Assembly (NCBI RefSeq): GCF_007035645.1 | Contig: NZ_AP019632.1 | Location: 3,968,001-4,032,000 of the forward strand | Length of the DNA stretch: 64,000 nt | DNA from: Enterobacter asburiae | Lineage (GTDB): Bacteria; Pseudomonadota; Gammaproteobacteria; Enterobacterales; Enterobacteriaceae | Reading direction: 5' to 3' | Shown: one piece after another, positions 38,301 to 47,664 of the stretch | Position numbering within the stretch: the stretch's first letter is position 1 | Layout of the letters: each line of letters opens with the position of its first letter | The notes under the pieces: generated by a model | Databases searched by the model: none | Seen by the model: only the letters and a program-made list of their open reading frames with translations | Told to the model about the DNA's origin: nothing | Made by a program: the position numbers and the translations under genes

Positions 38301-41300
38301 TGCGTAAGGTTTTTTCGCCTAATCAGGAACAAAAACAGCTGTTACGCCAGACAAGCCGTGAAATCTGGGCTTTTTTTGAAACATTTGCCACAGCAAAAGA
38401 GAACTGGCTTCCGCCTGATAATTATCAGGAAATACCACAACCGACGGTGGCACACCGAACTTCTCCTACCAATATTGGTCTTTCACTTATGGCTAACCTG
38501 ACGGCATGGGACTTTGGCTACCTGCCTGGCGGAGAGGTGCTCCGGCGCGTGTCGCTCACGCTCGACACGATGGATAAAATGGAGCACTACCGGGGCCATC
38601 TCTACAACTGGTATGACACCCGTACGCTGGCCCCCCTAAGTCCACGCTATATCTCCAGCGTCGACAGCGGCAATATGGCCGGGCATTTATTGACCCTGCG
38701 TGCAGGCCTGTCCGCCATGCGTCTTCAGCCTGTTTTAAGCAACCAACAGATACTGGCAGGACTGAACGATACGCTGGATATTCTGGAAAAACAGTGGGGT
38801 AAGAACCCACCTGACAGCCTGAGACTGCTGCGCAAGCATTGCCTGAACGCGGTGTCGCTCTCTCCGCAGGCGCTTTTCAGCGAACTGAAAAGCATGCGCA
38901 CCCAGTGCAACCATCTGACCAGCGCATGTCATCAGGGATTTCCTCTTCAGATGCGCTGGGCTGGACATCTGGAGCATCAACTGGTTCAGCTTTGCCATGA
39001 GTGGTCTCTGTTGCTTGGCTGGTTGCCTGCATCCTGGAATGAACAGACGCTGCCGACGCTGAGCGAGCTTGCCCGTCCGACATTAACCGGTACAGGAACG
39101 CCTCCGGCGTCAGTGGCGGAGCAGGCCCGAATGCGACTCAATATTATCACCGAGCTGGAACAGCGGCTGGATGAGCATGCCCGGATGGATTTCGCCTTTC
39201 TGTACAGTGAAGCAACCAGTCTGCTCAGCGTCGGTTATAACTGTGACACCAATATGCCTGACAAAAGCCACTACGATCTCCTGCCGTCTGAAATCCGCCT
39301 GACCAGTTTTCTTGCCATTGCGACTAATCAGCTGCCTCTTAAAAGCTGGTACGCGCTGGGTCGATTGTTTACCACGATTGATAATGAAACTGCCCTGATG
39401 TCATGGAGCGGATCCATGTTTGAATATCTGATGCCGAATCTGGTGATGCCCACCTGGCCCGGCAGCCTGCTCGATGAAATGAGTCAGTCGGCGGTTATGC
39501 GCCAGATTCACTGGGGGAAAGAACGCGGGGTACCATGGGGTGTTTCAGAGTCTGGCTATCATGCTTTTGATGTTCAGCATAATTATCAGTATCAGGCATT
39601 TGGCGTACCGGGGCTCGGTCTACGCAGGGGACTTGCCGATGACATGGTTGTCGCTCCTTACGCCACGCTGCTGGCGCTGATGGTTTCCCCACAGAGAGCC
39701 TGTGAGAACCTGTTCAGGCTGCAAAAAAATGGTGCACGCGGAGAATACGGTTTTTATGAAGCGCTGGACTATACCCCCTCACGTCTTGCAACCGGTCAGC
39801 TCTATGCGGTGGTACAGTCCTGGATGGCGCATCACCAGGGTATGGCATTTCAGGCGCTGGCTCATGTGCTGCTTGACGCCCCCATGACTGAACGCTTTAT
39901 GTCCAGCACGGTATTCCGGTCAGCGAGTCTGCTGTTACAGGAGCGCGTGCCGGATGCGGTCGATCTGTACAGTCCGCGCCGTCATTTTGAATCTCATGAG
40001 GGCATGGTCAAACCCGTTCGCTATGAACCCCGTATTTTCTATAGCGTGGATACCCCCTCCCCGGATATTCAACTCCTGTCCAACGGCCATTATCACCTGA
40101 TGTTGACCGCGGGCGGCGGTGGTTACAGTCGCTGGAATGATATTGCACTAACGCGCTGGCGCAGTGATACCACCCGTGATAACTGGGGAGCATTCTGCTA
40201 CATCCGCGATACCCAGACGGGAGATGTGTGGAGCAATACCTGGCAACCAACAGGCTACACCAGCGGACAAGACGAGGAAGTGTTGTTCACCGATGCGGGG
40301 GCAGAATTCAGACGCAGCTTAGGGGGACTCAGCGTCAAAACTCAGGTGGTGATCTCTCCGGAGGATGATGTTGAATTGCGACGGCTCACACTGATTCATC
40401 GTGGTCGCAAGCCTCGCTCTCTGGAGCTGACAACCTATGCTGAAGTGGTACTGGCACCTGATGCCAGCGATCTGGCACACCCGGCATTCAGCAATTTGTT
40501 TATTCAGACTGAGCTGGCTCCTGAGCGTGACGCTATTCTTTGCCACCGGCGCCCGCGCTCACCGGATGAACCGGGCCCTTGCCTGTTTCACATGATGGTG
40601 GTGCACGGCGATAACCGACATAACGTGTCGTTTGAAACGGACAGGGCAAGGTTTATTGGACGTGGCAGAAACCCTGCGAATGCACAGGCAATAGAGACGG
40701 GAGGGATGCTAGGCAACACGTCGGGCTCGGTGCTGGATCCGATACTGGCAATTCGCAACGCCATCATTCTGCAGCCGGGGCAGCCGGTTACGATTGATAT
40801 CATTTATGGCATCAGCGAGACCCGTCAGCAGAGCCTGGCGTTGCTGGAGAAATATCGCGATTACCCTATCGCCGATCGCGTCTTTGAACTGGCCTGGTCT
40901 CACAGTCTGGTGGTATTGCGCCAGATGAACGCCAGTGAAGATGATGCCACGTTGTTCAATAGTCTCGCCAGCGCTGTGCTTTACCCTGTCCAGGAGCTGC
41001 GCGCCGAAGGCCAGGCGATAGGCCGCAACCGGCGTGGCCAGTCCGGACTGTGGGGCTGGGCAATTTCAGGGGATCTGCCGATAGTGCTGCTGAGTATAAC
41101 CAGCGAGGAAAGTATCACCTCAGTGACCACACTGATTCAGGCACACCGTTACTGGAGACAGAAAGGGCTGGATGTTGATTTGGTTATCCTGAATAACAGC
41201 CCCGGCGGCTACCAGCAGGGATTACAAAATCAGATTATGGAGTTAATTTATGCCGGGTCTGAAGCCAGTCTGCTGGATAAAAAGGGCGGGCTTTTTGTCC

Positions 41301-43894
41301 GGAACGGTGAGCATCTCTCCGCTGAGGATAAGTTGCTTTTGATGAGCGTGGCCTGTCTTTATCTTGATGACCGCGCAGGGGGTATTAATGAGCAGCTTAA
41401 CCAGCGTATTCATACCCTGAAATCGCCGGCAAGGGCATTCATTCCGCGTGCTGTGCGCGAGCGTAATCAACATACGGACTGGAGCCCTGATACCAGTCAG
41501 TTATGCCATTTCAATGGGTACGGTGGATTTTCTCAGGATGGGCGGGAGTATCAGATCGTCCTTCGGGAAAATGCGCTTACACCGGCTCCCTGGTCGAACA
41601 TACTGGCAAATTCTCGTTTTGGCAGTGTGATCTCAGAGGCAGGGCAGGCCTATACCTGGTATGAGAATGCCCATGAATACCGGTTGACGCCGTGGGAGAA
41701 CGATCCGGTGAGCGATCGCAGCGGCGAGGCATTTTACCTGCGCGATGAAGAGAGCGGGGAGTGCTGGTCGCCGACGGCTTTACCTGTTCGCGGACACGGT
41801 GATTACCTGACCCGCCATGGTTTTGGCTACAGCGTTTTTGCCCATCGTGAGAGTGGTATAGACAGCGAGTTGACGGTCCTGGTTGCTGAAGAAGATCCGG
41901 TTAAACTGCTGCTCCTGACGCTCAGTAACTCTTCGGGACGGACACGTCAACTTTCCGTCACAGGCTATGTAGAGTGGACGCTCGGAGAAACACGAACGCG
42001 CTCAGCCCCTCACATTGTGACACATGTGGCCAGAACGCCCGGCGGCTGCGGGGTGCTTGCGAATAACTTTTATGGTGATAATGGTGGCGGCCGAACTGCA
42101 TTTTTTGCCGTCAGCGGTAATGACTGTTCTCTGACAGGGGACCGCCGGGAGTTTATTGGCCGTAATGGTTCCCTTCACGCCCCTTCGGCTATGAAACTGC
42201 AAAAGCTTTCTGGTAAGACGGGGGCCGGTCTGGATCCCTGCGGAGCGGTGCAATCGGCGGTTACATTAATTGACGGGGACCAGAGGACGTTTATTTTTAT
42301 CCTCGGCGCAGAGGAGAATGATGTCTGTGCTCAGGAGACGCTGGCCCGCTACATGAACGAGGATACGGTCCGCCAGGAGCTGAACCGGATTCATAATCAC
42401 TGGCACAATGTTCTCGATAAAATCGTAGTTAACACCCCCGACACGTCCGTAAATTTACTGGTTAATGGCTGGCTGCTGTATCAGACGGTCGCCTGCCGTC
42501 TTATGGCCCGGAGTGGCTACTATCAGTCTGGCGGTGCATTTGGTTTTCGCGATCAGCTGCAGGATACGCTGGCTCTGAGCCATGCTGCTCCGGACCGGAT
42601 GCGTGAACAGATAATACTCTGTGCATCACGGCAGTTTATCGAGGGGGATGTGCAGCACTGGTGGCACCCGCCACACGGCAACGGTGTGCGTACCCGCTGT
42701 TCCGATGACTATCTTTGGCTGCCGCTTGCTGTTTGCCACTATGTTGAAACGACGGGGGATATGGATGCACTGGAAATACGCATTCCTTATCTGGAAGGAC
42801 GCTCGCTTCAGCCTGGTGAAGAGTCTGTCTATGACACGCCGGTCATCAGCGGCACCGAAGAGACACTCTGGTTACACTGCGTCAAAGCTATTCACTATGG
42901 ACTTCGCTTCGGGGAGCATGGCCTGCCGCTGATGGGGGCTGGTGACTGGAATGACGGGATGAACCGGGTGGGTATCGAAGGCAAAGGTGAAAGCGTCTGG
43001 CTGGGCTTCTTCCTGTACGACATTTTGCAGCGGTTTGCAGCGCTGGCGGAGCACAGGCTGGATGAAAGCGTCGCCGCGATGTGCCGTTCACAGGCTCTGC
43101 GCCTGCAAAGTAATCTCGAAGCCCACGCCTGGGATGGGGAATGGTACCGGCGCGGGTATTTTGACGATGGTACTCCCCTGGGATCGAAAACCTCACAGGA
43201 CTGCCGGATTGATGCGATTGCGCAGAGCTGGTCTGTATTGTCCGGCGCCGCGAGCCCGGGACGGTGCGCAAAGGCCATGCAGGCGCTGGATAAGCACCTT
43301 GTGGATAACGAAGGAGGGCTGATCAAACTGTTAACGCCTCCTTTCGACGGACACGGTCCAAATCCGGGCTACATACAGGGGTACCTGCCCGGCGTGCGGG
43401 AAAACGGAGGGCAGTATACGCATGGCGCCATCTGGGCAGTGATGGCCTTTGCCCGAATGGGGAATGCCGAACGAGCCTGGCAACTCTGGTCAATGCTCAG
43501 CCCTATAAATCATACCCTGAATGCGGACTCTGTCGGGATTTATAAAGTTGAGCCTTATGTCATGAGTGCTGATGTCTACAGTGTCGCTCCCCATACCGGA
43601 CGTGCAGGGTGGAGCTGGTATACCGGTTCCGCAGCCTGGGCCTGGCGTTTACTTACCGAGGGATTACTGGGGATAAAACGTTCCGGCACTGACTTTAGTG
43701 TTCATGCCAGGTTACCGGATGAGTGGTCCTCTTTTTCTATGGCATATCAATATGGTGAAAGCCATTATCAGATTAGTGTTTCACGCGGCGATGCAGAATA
43801 TTGCGTGACGCTGGATGGTGTTCTCCTCCCTGATGACAGAATACCGCTGAAGGATGATGGACAAAACCATACGGTTGAGATCATTCAGAACTGA
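35312..43894 (+). CDS. NdvB-type cyclic beta-1,2-glucan synthase (GT84-GH94)
   Basis: The 2,860-residue membrane protein has the layout of cyclic glucan synthases. A family-specific N-terminal part comes first. A GT84 glycosyltransferase domain follows with the metal/sugar motif TLDSDTVLPRD near residue 632 and RRSRWIRGDWQ near residue 784. Hydrophobic segments lie near residues 415-465, 830-870 and 955-990. Two beta-sandwich modules precede a C-terminal GH94 phosphorylase-like domain with GAGDWNDGMNRVG near residue 2,545. Such enzymes start, extend and cyclise beta-1,2-glucans for the periplasm. The motifs and length indicate an intact gene. The ribosome site is weak. It sits inside cold-shock genes, so cold or osmotic control is suspected. 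Confidence 0.85.
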   Translation: MKMIPRAWFNRSRILMNAAENITFSANDPAGESSPRSELFSTVQMERYGQKLARTHKVSPDRHPYYLLKRLGDNEAVITQNCYELNAGKKTSIMPAGEWLLDNYYLIEEQIRTVRQHLPKSFGKGLPSLVSPLNCPRIYHIASEAIAHGDGRWDAASLTSYLTAYQQVTPLTLGEVWALPGMLRLALIENLRRISMEVIKAQQDRNLADTWITRIVECAESAPGDLIMVVADMARSRPPLTSAFVAELVRRLQGHGNALSLPLTWVDQCLREQGITTDVLIHSFNQQLAASQLSVSNSIAGLRLLSETDWADFAETISVVEQALRNDPAGIYPRMHFNTRDHYRHVVEVLARDSGLSEPEVAEKVLALSEEKAPDTPEHHVGYYLAGEGRQALDIHLLADASRLIRLRHSFNRITLLSWLGSLALLTTAATAAILHETAMQGADWLLIAVILPLIIALTQLMSDLLSDATTRFRVPRPLPGMDFSAGIPADSATMLVIPCMLTSHESFSQLLTSLEVCWLGNENENLRFALLTDFADSENEPSPESHALLRQAIADTQALNRRYPSGRPRFYLLHRQPEWNPSEGAWMGYERKRGKLALLNSWLRHPGTQFVSVAEMPAHLLPGHIKYVITLDSDTVLPRDTAHKLVATMAHPLNTPEYDPVRQRVVKGFGILQPGLAEEIPRNGQGRYAALRSSVPGNNPYSMMSSDIYQDLFGEGSFVGKGIYDVDIFMQATTNICPENLVLSHDLLEGCYARSGLLSEVLLYEQYPNNYLSDVARRSRWIRGDWQLLNWLKPRVRKADGTRVRNPLTALSYWKLLDNLRRSLVAPSLLILLFFALLWVPNPVYWLGILLLIWLLPAILCISHDLLHKPLRRRVKPHLLMVGAGALKRLSGISLNFAILPHEAGYSLKAIAVTLWRLGISRRHLSQWVSHSQDSSQARPTVARFYQAMWLNVAGGVALTILTGQFAPQLLGIALPIGLVWCVAPLLMSWLSRQPVRKVFSPNQEQKQLLRQTSREIWAFFETFATAKENWLPPDNYQEIPQPTVAHRTSPTNIGLSLMANLTAWDFGYLPGGEVLRRVSLTLDTMDKMEHYRGHLYNWYDTRTLAPLSPRYISSVDSGNMAGHLLTLRAGLSAMRLQPVLSNQQILAGLNDTLDILEKQWGKNPPDSLRLLRKHCLNAVSLSPQALFSELKSMRTQCNHLTSACHQGFPLQMRWAGHLEHQLVQLCHEWSLLLGWLPASWNEQTLPTLSELARPTLTGTGTPPASVAEQARMRLNIITELEQRLDEHARMDFAFLYSEATSLLSVGYNCDTNMPDKSHYDLLPSEIRLTSFLAIATNQLPLKSWYALGRLFTTIDNETALMSWSGSMFEYLMPNLVMPTWPGSLLDEMSQSAVMRQIHWGKERGVPWGVSESGYHAFDVQHNYQYQAFGVPGLGLRRGLADDMVVAPYATLLALMVSPQRACENLFRLQKNGARGEYGFYEALDYTPSRLATGQLYAVVQSWMAHHQGMAFQALAHVLLDAPMTERFMSSTVFRSASLLLQERVPDAVDLYSPRRHFESHEGMVKPVRYEPRIFYSVDTPSPDIQLLSNGHYHLMLTAGGGGYSRWNDIALTRWRSDTTRDNWGAFCYIRDTQTGDVWSNTWQPTGYTSGQDEEVLFTDAGAEFRRSLGGLSVKTQVVISPEDDVELRRLTLIHRGRKPRSLELTTYAEVVLAPDASDLAHPAFSNLFIQTELAPERDAILCHRRPRSPDEPGPCLFHMMVVHGDNRHNVSFETDRARFIGRGRNPANAQAIETGGMLGNTSGSVLDPILAIRNAIILQPGQPVTIDIIYGISETRQQSLALLEKYRDYPIADRVFELAWSHSLVVLRQMNASEDDATLFNSLASAVLYPVQELRAEGQAIGRNRRGQSGLWGWAISGDLPIVLLSITSEESITSVTTLIQAHRYWRQKGLDVDLVILNNSPGGYQQGLQNQIMELIYAGSEASLLDKKGGLFVRNGEHLSAEDKLLLMSVACLYLDDRAGGINEQLNQRIHTLKSPARAFIPRAVRERNQHTDWSPDTSQLCHFNGYGGFSQDGREYQIVLRENALTPAPWSNILANSRFGSVISEAGQAYTWYENAHEYRLTPWENDPVSDRSGEAFYLRDEESGECWSPTALPVRGHGDYLTRHGFGYSVFAHRESGIDSELTVLVAEEDPVKLLLLTLSNSSGRTRQLSVTGYVEWTLGETRTRSAPHIVTHVARTPGGCGVLANNFYGDNGGGRTAFFAVSGNDCSLTGDRREFIGRNGSLHAPSAMKLQKLSGKTGAGLDPCGAVQSAVTLIDGDQRTFIFILGAEENDVCAQETLARYMNEDTVRQELNRIHNHWHNVLDKIVVNTPDTSVNLLVNGWLLYQTVACRLMARSGYYQSGGAFGFRDQLQDTLALSHAAPDRMREQIILCASRQFIEGDVQHWWHPPHGNGVRTRCSDDYLWLPLAVCHYVETTGDMDALEIRIPYLEGRSLQPGEESVYDTPVISGTEETLWLHCVKAIHYGLRFGEHGLPLMGAGDWNDGMNRVGIEGKGESVWLGFFLYDILQRFAALAEHRLDESVAAMCRSQALRLQSNLEAHAWDGEWYRRGYFDDGTPLGSKTSQDCRIDAIAQSWSVLSGAASPGRCAKAMQALDKHLVDNEGGLIKLLTPPFDGHGPNPGYIQGYLPGVRENGGQYTHGAIWAVMAFARMGNAERAWQLWSMLSPINHTLNADSVGIYKVEPYVMSADVYSVAPHTGRAGWSWYTGSAAWAWRLLTEGLLGIKRSGTDFSVHARLPDEWSSFSMAYQYGESHYQISVSRGDAEYCVTLDGVLLPDDRIPLKDDGQNHTVEIIQN

Positions 43895-43913
43895 CACTGA
43901 TCCCGGAGGTGCA

Positions 43914-44147
43914 TTAACGTCTGCCGTTAATGCGCTGATTATCCCTGAGAACATCAATCGCAGTCTGCATGGCGATTTTGTCATCCCGCCTTTTTTGTTT
44001 GTCCTGCATGACCTGAAGGTATTCCAGCAAGGTGCGGGTATTAATCGGTCGGCCCTGTTTACCCACAGCCAGCACGGCTTCGCCAAGAATAATTTTCACA
44101 GGCGGTAATTGTGCCGGATACCAGTCAAGGGTGTCTTCTGATTTCAT
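43914..44147 (-). CDS. YnaE/YdfK-family cold-shock protein
   Basis: From ATG 44147 the protein is 77 residues, exactly the length of YnaE/YdfK, and aligns throughout (MKSEDTLDWYPAQLPPVKII; GKQGRPINTRTLLEYL; DVLRDNQRINGR). In E. coli these Rac and Qin prophage proteins are cold-induced and of unknown biochemical function. It is convergent with the glucan synthase gene, 19 bp away. Confidence 0.85.
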   Translation of the reverse strand: MKSEDTLDWYPAQLPPVKIILGEAVLAVGKQGRPINTRTLLEYLQVMQDKQKRRDDKIAMQTAIDVLRDNQRINGRR

Positions 44148-44300
44148 CTTAAATTTCTCACGGAAGGGTAGTGTATCATAAATAAGACGTTCAATTTTCA
44201 ATATCTGATATCCTGATTCAGACACAACTTAACATAACTTATGCCAGTTATTTTTATATTAAAGCGTATAATAATTACTCTATTCCTCAGAGAATTATTT

Positions 44301-44477
44301 ATGTCTTATACAAATGGGCTCAGGTATTTTAAAGAAAGACCGGTTCATGTTGCCTGTCCGGTATGTGCACACAGAGCCGATCAGAAAGCAGGTAAACTAA
44401 GAAAAGATGCGGTTCTTGAGTGCCCTGCCTGCGGACTGTTGTTCAGACCTTCAGAATGCTGGTGTATCGGCGGCTGA
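44301..44477 (+). CDS. YnfU-like small zinc-binding protein, second copy
   Basis: The 58-residue protein (MSYTNGLRYFKERPVHVACP...) shares the layout of the copy at 34992: short aromatic N-terminus, ACPVCAHR, then ECPACGLLFRP. Two CxxC pairs should bind zinc. The ribosome site is weak and the start rests on similarity. Confidence 0.65.
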   Translation: MSYTNGLRYFKERPVHVACPVCAHRADQKAGKLRKDAVLECPACGLLFRPSECWCIGG

Positions 44478-44556
44478 TCAGCTTCTGCCACTTAACGTCA
44501 GTGATGTCGGAAAATGACAACATTCCTCCTGTACTGCTGTTGTCGAGGGTATGATA

Positions 44557-44829
44557 ATGAAATCTAAAAAATCTGTTTTTATTGAAGGGCATATCATGTC
44601 GAACAGCTGTCACGGACAGGCTGGCCAACCTTTCTGTATTCACCGGGTCAGTTTTAGTAATGGTAAATATGCGATTATTCGGGTGGCATCCGGGATATGT
44701 TTCAAACCAGGCGAAATTATTCAACGAAACGATTGTGAGTGGTTTTATAAACTTACCAAAATTCGGCTTCTTTCTTTTGAGTACCTTGATGATGCTGAAT
44801 CAAGAAGACAATTCCTTGAGTATCAATGA
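44557..44829 (+). CDS. Hypothetical protein in cold-shock cluster
   Basis: The 90-residue protein starts best at ATG 44557, where GAGGG is seven bases upstream; ATG 44551 is too close. It has scattered cysteines and a predicted beta-rich centre (VSFSNGKYAIIRVASGICFK). No family is recognised. It lies between a YnfU-like gene and the LpxP-like gene in the same direction. Confidence 0.55.
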   Translation: MKSKKSVFIEGHIMSNSCHGQAGQPFCIHRVSFSNGKYAIIRVASGICFKPGEIIQRNDCEWFYKLTKIRLLSFEYLDDAESRRQFLEYQ

Positions 44830-45030
44830 TAAACCATGGGTTTATAGCAGAATAAATTTGCTGGCTTACAATTCACCCCTGGCTCTTTAAATTATTCACC
44901 AGTCATTGCAAAACTTTTTTTTCTGAATTTAGATGACTTTAAATTGTCTAAAACAAAATGTATCGCTAAAGACAAATTGCTTCATTGTTTTCCTTTTGCG
45001 TTATAACCTTCATTAGCATTAAGGAAATTT

Positions 45031-45939
45031 ATGGCACAGACTTTTACTCATAATTTACTTCATCCTCGCCACTGGCTTACCTGGTCTGGTTTGGGTCTGC
45101 TGTGGCTTCTCGTTCAACTTCCTTACCCGGTTTTACATACTCTGGGCTCTGGCCTTGGAAAAATATCCAGACCCTTTCTGAAACGCCGGGAAGGAATTGC
45201 GATTAGAAATATCGAACTGTGCTTTCCCGAGATGACACCGTTTGCCCGGAGCCAGATGGTCAATAAAAACTTTGTTTCTCTCGGGCTGGGACTGATGGAA
45301 ACAGGAATGGCCTGGTTCTGGAGCGATGCGAGAGTCAAAAAATGGTTTGATGTCGAAGGGCTTGAAAACCTGACCGGCGCGACAAAAGGAGTAATGGTTG
45401 TCGGGATTCATTTTATGTCCCTTGAGTTGTGTGGAAGAGTAATGGGGTTATGCCATCCTATGATGGCAACGTATCGCCCACACAATGATCCATTAATGGA
45501 ATGGGTACAGACAAAAGGACGTATGCGTTCAAATAAGGCTATGATTAATAGACGTAATTTATCCGGTTTTGTTCATGCGCTAAAAGCAGGTGAAGCCGTT
45601 TGGTTTGCACCAGACCAGGATTATGGGTCTAAAGGAAGCGTTTTTGCACCTTTTTTCTCGGTAAAAAAAGCAGCCACGACGAACGGAACGTATGCTCTGT
45701 CAAAACTCGCTGGTGCACACTTGATCACACTTAGCATGATTAGACGTAGCGATAAAAAAGGTTATCACATGTATATCAGCAATCCGTTGGCAGGTTATCC
45801 AGGGGAAGATAAGGTCGCCGCAGCGGCTTATATGAACAAGATCATCGAGCGTGAAATTCTCCGTGCTCCTGAGCAATACCTGTGGATGCATCGCAGGTTC
45901 AAAACGCGTCCTGAAGGCGAAGTCTCTTTATACAAATGA
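45031..45939 (+). CDS. LpxP-type lipid A palmitoleoyltransferase (additional copy)
   Basis: The 302-residue acyltransferase is closest in detail to LpxP (LHPRHWLTWSGLGLLWLLVQ; ETGMAWFWSDARVKKWFDVE; MATYRPHNDPLMEWVQTKGR). The catalytic HX4E is His127-Glu132 in HFMSLE. One N-terminal membrane segment anchors it. LpxP adds palmitoleate to lipid A in the cold, keeping the outer membrane fluid. AAGGAA precedes the ATG. A housekeeping lpxP would be elsewhere, so this is probably a horizontally acquired extra copy. Confidence 0.88.
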   Translation: MAQTFTHNLLHPRHWLTWSGLGLLWLLVQLPYPVLHTLGSGLGKISRPFLKRREGIAIRNIELCFPEMTPFARSQMVNKNFVSLGLGLMETGMAWFWSDARVKKWFDVEGLENLTGATKGVMVVGIHFMSLELCGRVMGLCHPMMATYRPHNDPLMEWVQTKGRMRSNKAMINRRNLSGFVHALKAGEAVWFAPDQDYGSKGSVFAPFFSVKKAATTNGTYALSKLAGAHLITLSMIRRSDKKGYHMYISNPLAGYPGEDKVAAAAYMNKIIEREILRAPEQYLWMHRRFKTRPEGEVSLYK

Positions 45940-46336
45940 ACAACTCTACTTGTCATGAGCCAGAATCTATCTTTCTTGCCACTGCGTATTTGTAAAAATG
46001 CGATAAGGAATTTTCGATCGGATTCATGTTAACGATAGCTTGACTGACAGCCAAGGTTAATCAATTGAACCGGTTCGGATTTGAAGGTCCGTTTTTCGCT
46101 CATAGCGGACAGTTTCATCCCTACGCGCTCCCATCAGTCTTCATTGGCTCATATGTGGCTTTCGAGAGCTCCGCTGCTGTCGGCCTGTCAGCGATACTTG
46201 CGCAGCAAACACGCCGCGCATATACGGTTTGGGCTTACCTTTTATCAAACGGTTAGACTACTTTTCACCTGCCGAATTTTTTGGATAAAAGCCATCATTG
46301 ACAAAGCAACATCGAAAAATGCTTAATTAAAAGTGC
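45940..46336. other. Gene-free stretch after the LpxP-like gene
   Basis: Two short plus-strand frames overlap each other at 46065-46326, without ribosome sites or similarity. The sequence looks like decayed intergenic or mobile DNA. No terminator was found after the acyltransferase gene. Confidence 0.45.
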
Positions 46337-46555
46337 TCACGCCTGCATCCCCTTACCCCGTGCCAGGTTAATCCTGTCAACGCATTCCCTAAACGCTTTG
46401 ACTTGCTCCGGAGAAAGCTCAGATTCATCAATGTTGGCCAGTAGAGCATTGAGGGAGCGCTCAATATCATTTTTTGTTAACTGTAAACAGATAACCTTAA
46501 CCCAACGTGGCGAGAACCTGCTGAGGCCGATTGCTCTTGTGATTCGTAATTTCAT
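46337..46555 (-). CDS. Small hypothetical protein
   Basis: From ATG 46555 (GAGAGG upstream) the product is 72 residues, helical, ending SELSPEQVKAFRECVDRINL. No family is recognised. It begins the gene-debris zone, so it may itself be a remnant. Confidence 0.4.
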   Translation of the reverse strand: MKLRITRAIGLSRFSPRWVKVICLQLTKNDIERSLNALLANIDESELSPEQVKAFRECVDRINLARGKGMQA

Positions 46556-46929
46556 GCCATGCCTCTCAACCACCAGTGTGGAGGTTTTCATACTCGCTTA
46601 TAACACGCTTTGGATAGGCCTTCTGTTATTATTTCACCTGCAAGCTAACAATAGGCATTGCGCCAGAGAGCAACCAGCTTTCAGCGAACATCAAATTTGG
46701 CTGTCCTGCCTGATGCGCAAGCGCTACGTCATACCAGAGAGTTACTGGCTTAACTTATGGCAATTTTAATGATCTGATACAGGTTGGGATGTCAGTTTTG
46801 TGCCAGGAGCGGACGTTAATGAGAACAATCTGTGGGAATCAACGGGGTGTAGGTCAATTAGGCTGGACTGACTTCGCCCCGGTAGACGATCCTGCCCTAT
46901 AGTTGGAGTATGAATTTCTCCCCGAAGCA

Positions 46930-47180
46930 TTAATCAGATTGGCGGCGAACCTCGATTTCAACAATGTGTCGAGGTGTTCGCCCAAGCCGAGCATCGCCGT
47001 TGGCGACGGCGATGATGTCGACGCGTTCGAGCATTGACCCGACGTAAGCAGCGCACCAGGAGGGGCGTCATCTTTGATACCGCCTCGTTTGATGTCCTTC
47101 CAGAACTGGAGAATTAACGGGTTATGGCGCGGACCTTTGATTTCCATCTGCCCGATATACTTGCGGCCTTCAACCAGTCA
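46930..47180 (-). pseudogene. Remnant of phage-type endolysin (TIGR02594 family)
   Basis: One frame gives EGRKYIGQMEIKGPRHNPLI and later FWKDIKRGGIKDDAP; the next frame continues WCAAYVGSMLERVDII after a shift near 47065. Together these read as the start of a TIGR02594/NlpC-P60-like lysis protein with its active-site Cys. Both the gene ends and the frame are broken. Confidence 0.6.
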
Positions 47181-47218
47181 GCGTAAATCATTTTGCTGCA
47201 TTACCACCTCCAAGGCGG

Positions 47219-47460
47219 GTGTTTAAAATGCCAAGCAGCAAACGGCGGAGCTGTTCAACACCGATAGAACAACACGAGCTGCGGATTGTCAGCCTGGATG
47301 TGCCCACCTTATGGCAGGCGCAGTCAGATAAAGACGCTTCGGAAACTGACCCAATCACCCGCGCCGTGATAACCGCCATCAATAACATGCTTATCGATCT
47401 GATGGCCGCGATGTCGCATAAGGACTGGCTGAGTCGCCGCCAACTGAATAACACATCCCC
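47219..47460 (+). pseudogene. Remnant of a serine recombinase (resolvase)
   Basis: The segment LRIVSLDVPTLWQAQ, then ITRAVITAINNMLIDLMAAM and SHKDWLSRRQ, corresponds to the end of the catalytic domain and long helix E of serine recombinases. The N-terminal catalytic Ser part and the DNA-binding domain are absent. A frame stays open to 47563 but similarity ends near 47455. Confidence 0.55.
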
Positions 47461-47664
47461 GTCAATACGGCTCTCGCTGTACGCTTACGAGGAGGGGAAG
47501 AGCTTTTACATACGAAAACCGTCCATGGTATTACACACCGATAACACCGATGCCGGCCGATAAGAATCAGCGCTTTTGTGCCGCAGGAAAAAAACCGTCA
47601 TTCCTGTGCAGGGCTCCGCACAGCGTACAGGCCCGGTACTATCGGTACAGGATCCTTCTCAGCC

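Noticed and set aside
46065..46326. Two overlapping short frames after lpxP-like gene
   Set aside because: They overlap in different frames, with no ribosome sites or recognisable motifs.
46398..46769. 123-codon plus-strand frame
   Set aside because: Antisense to a better-supported small minus-strand gene, with no motif.
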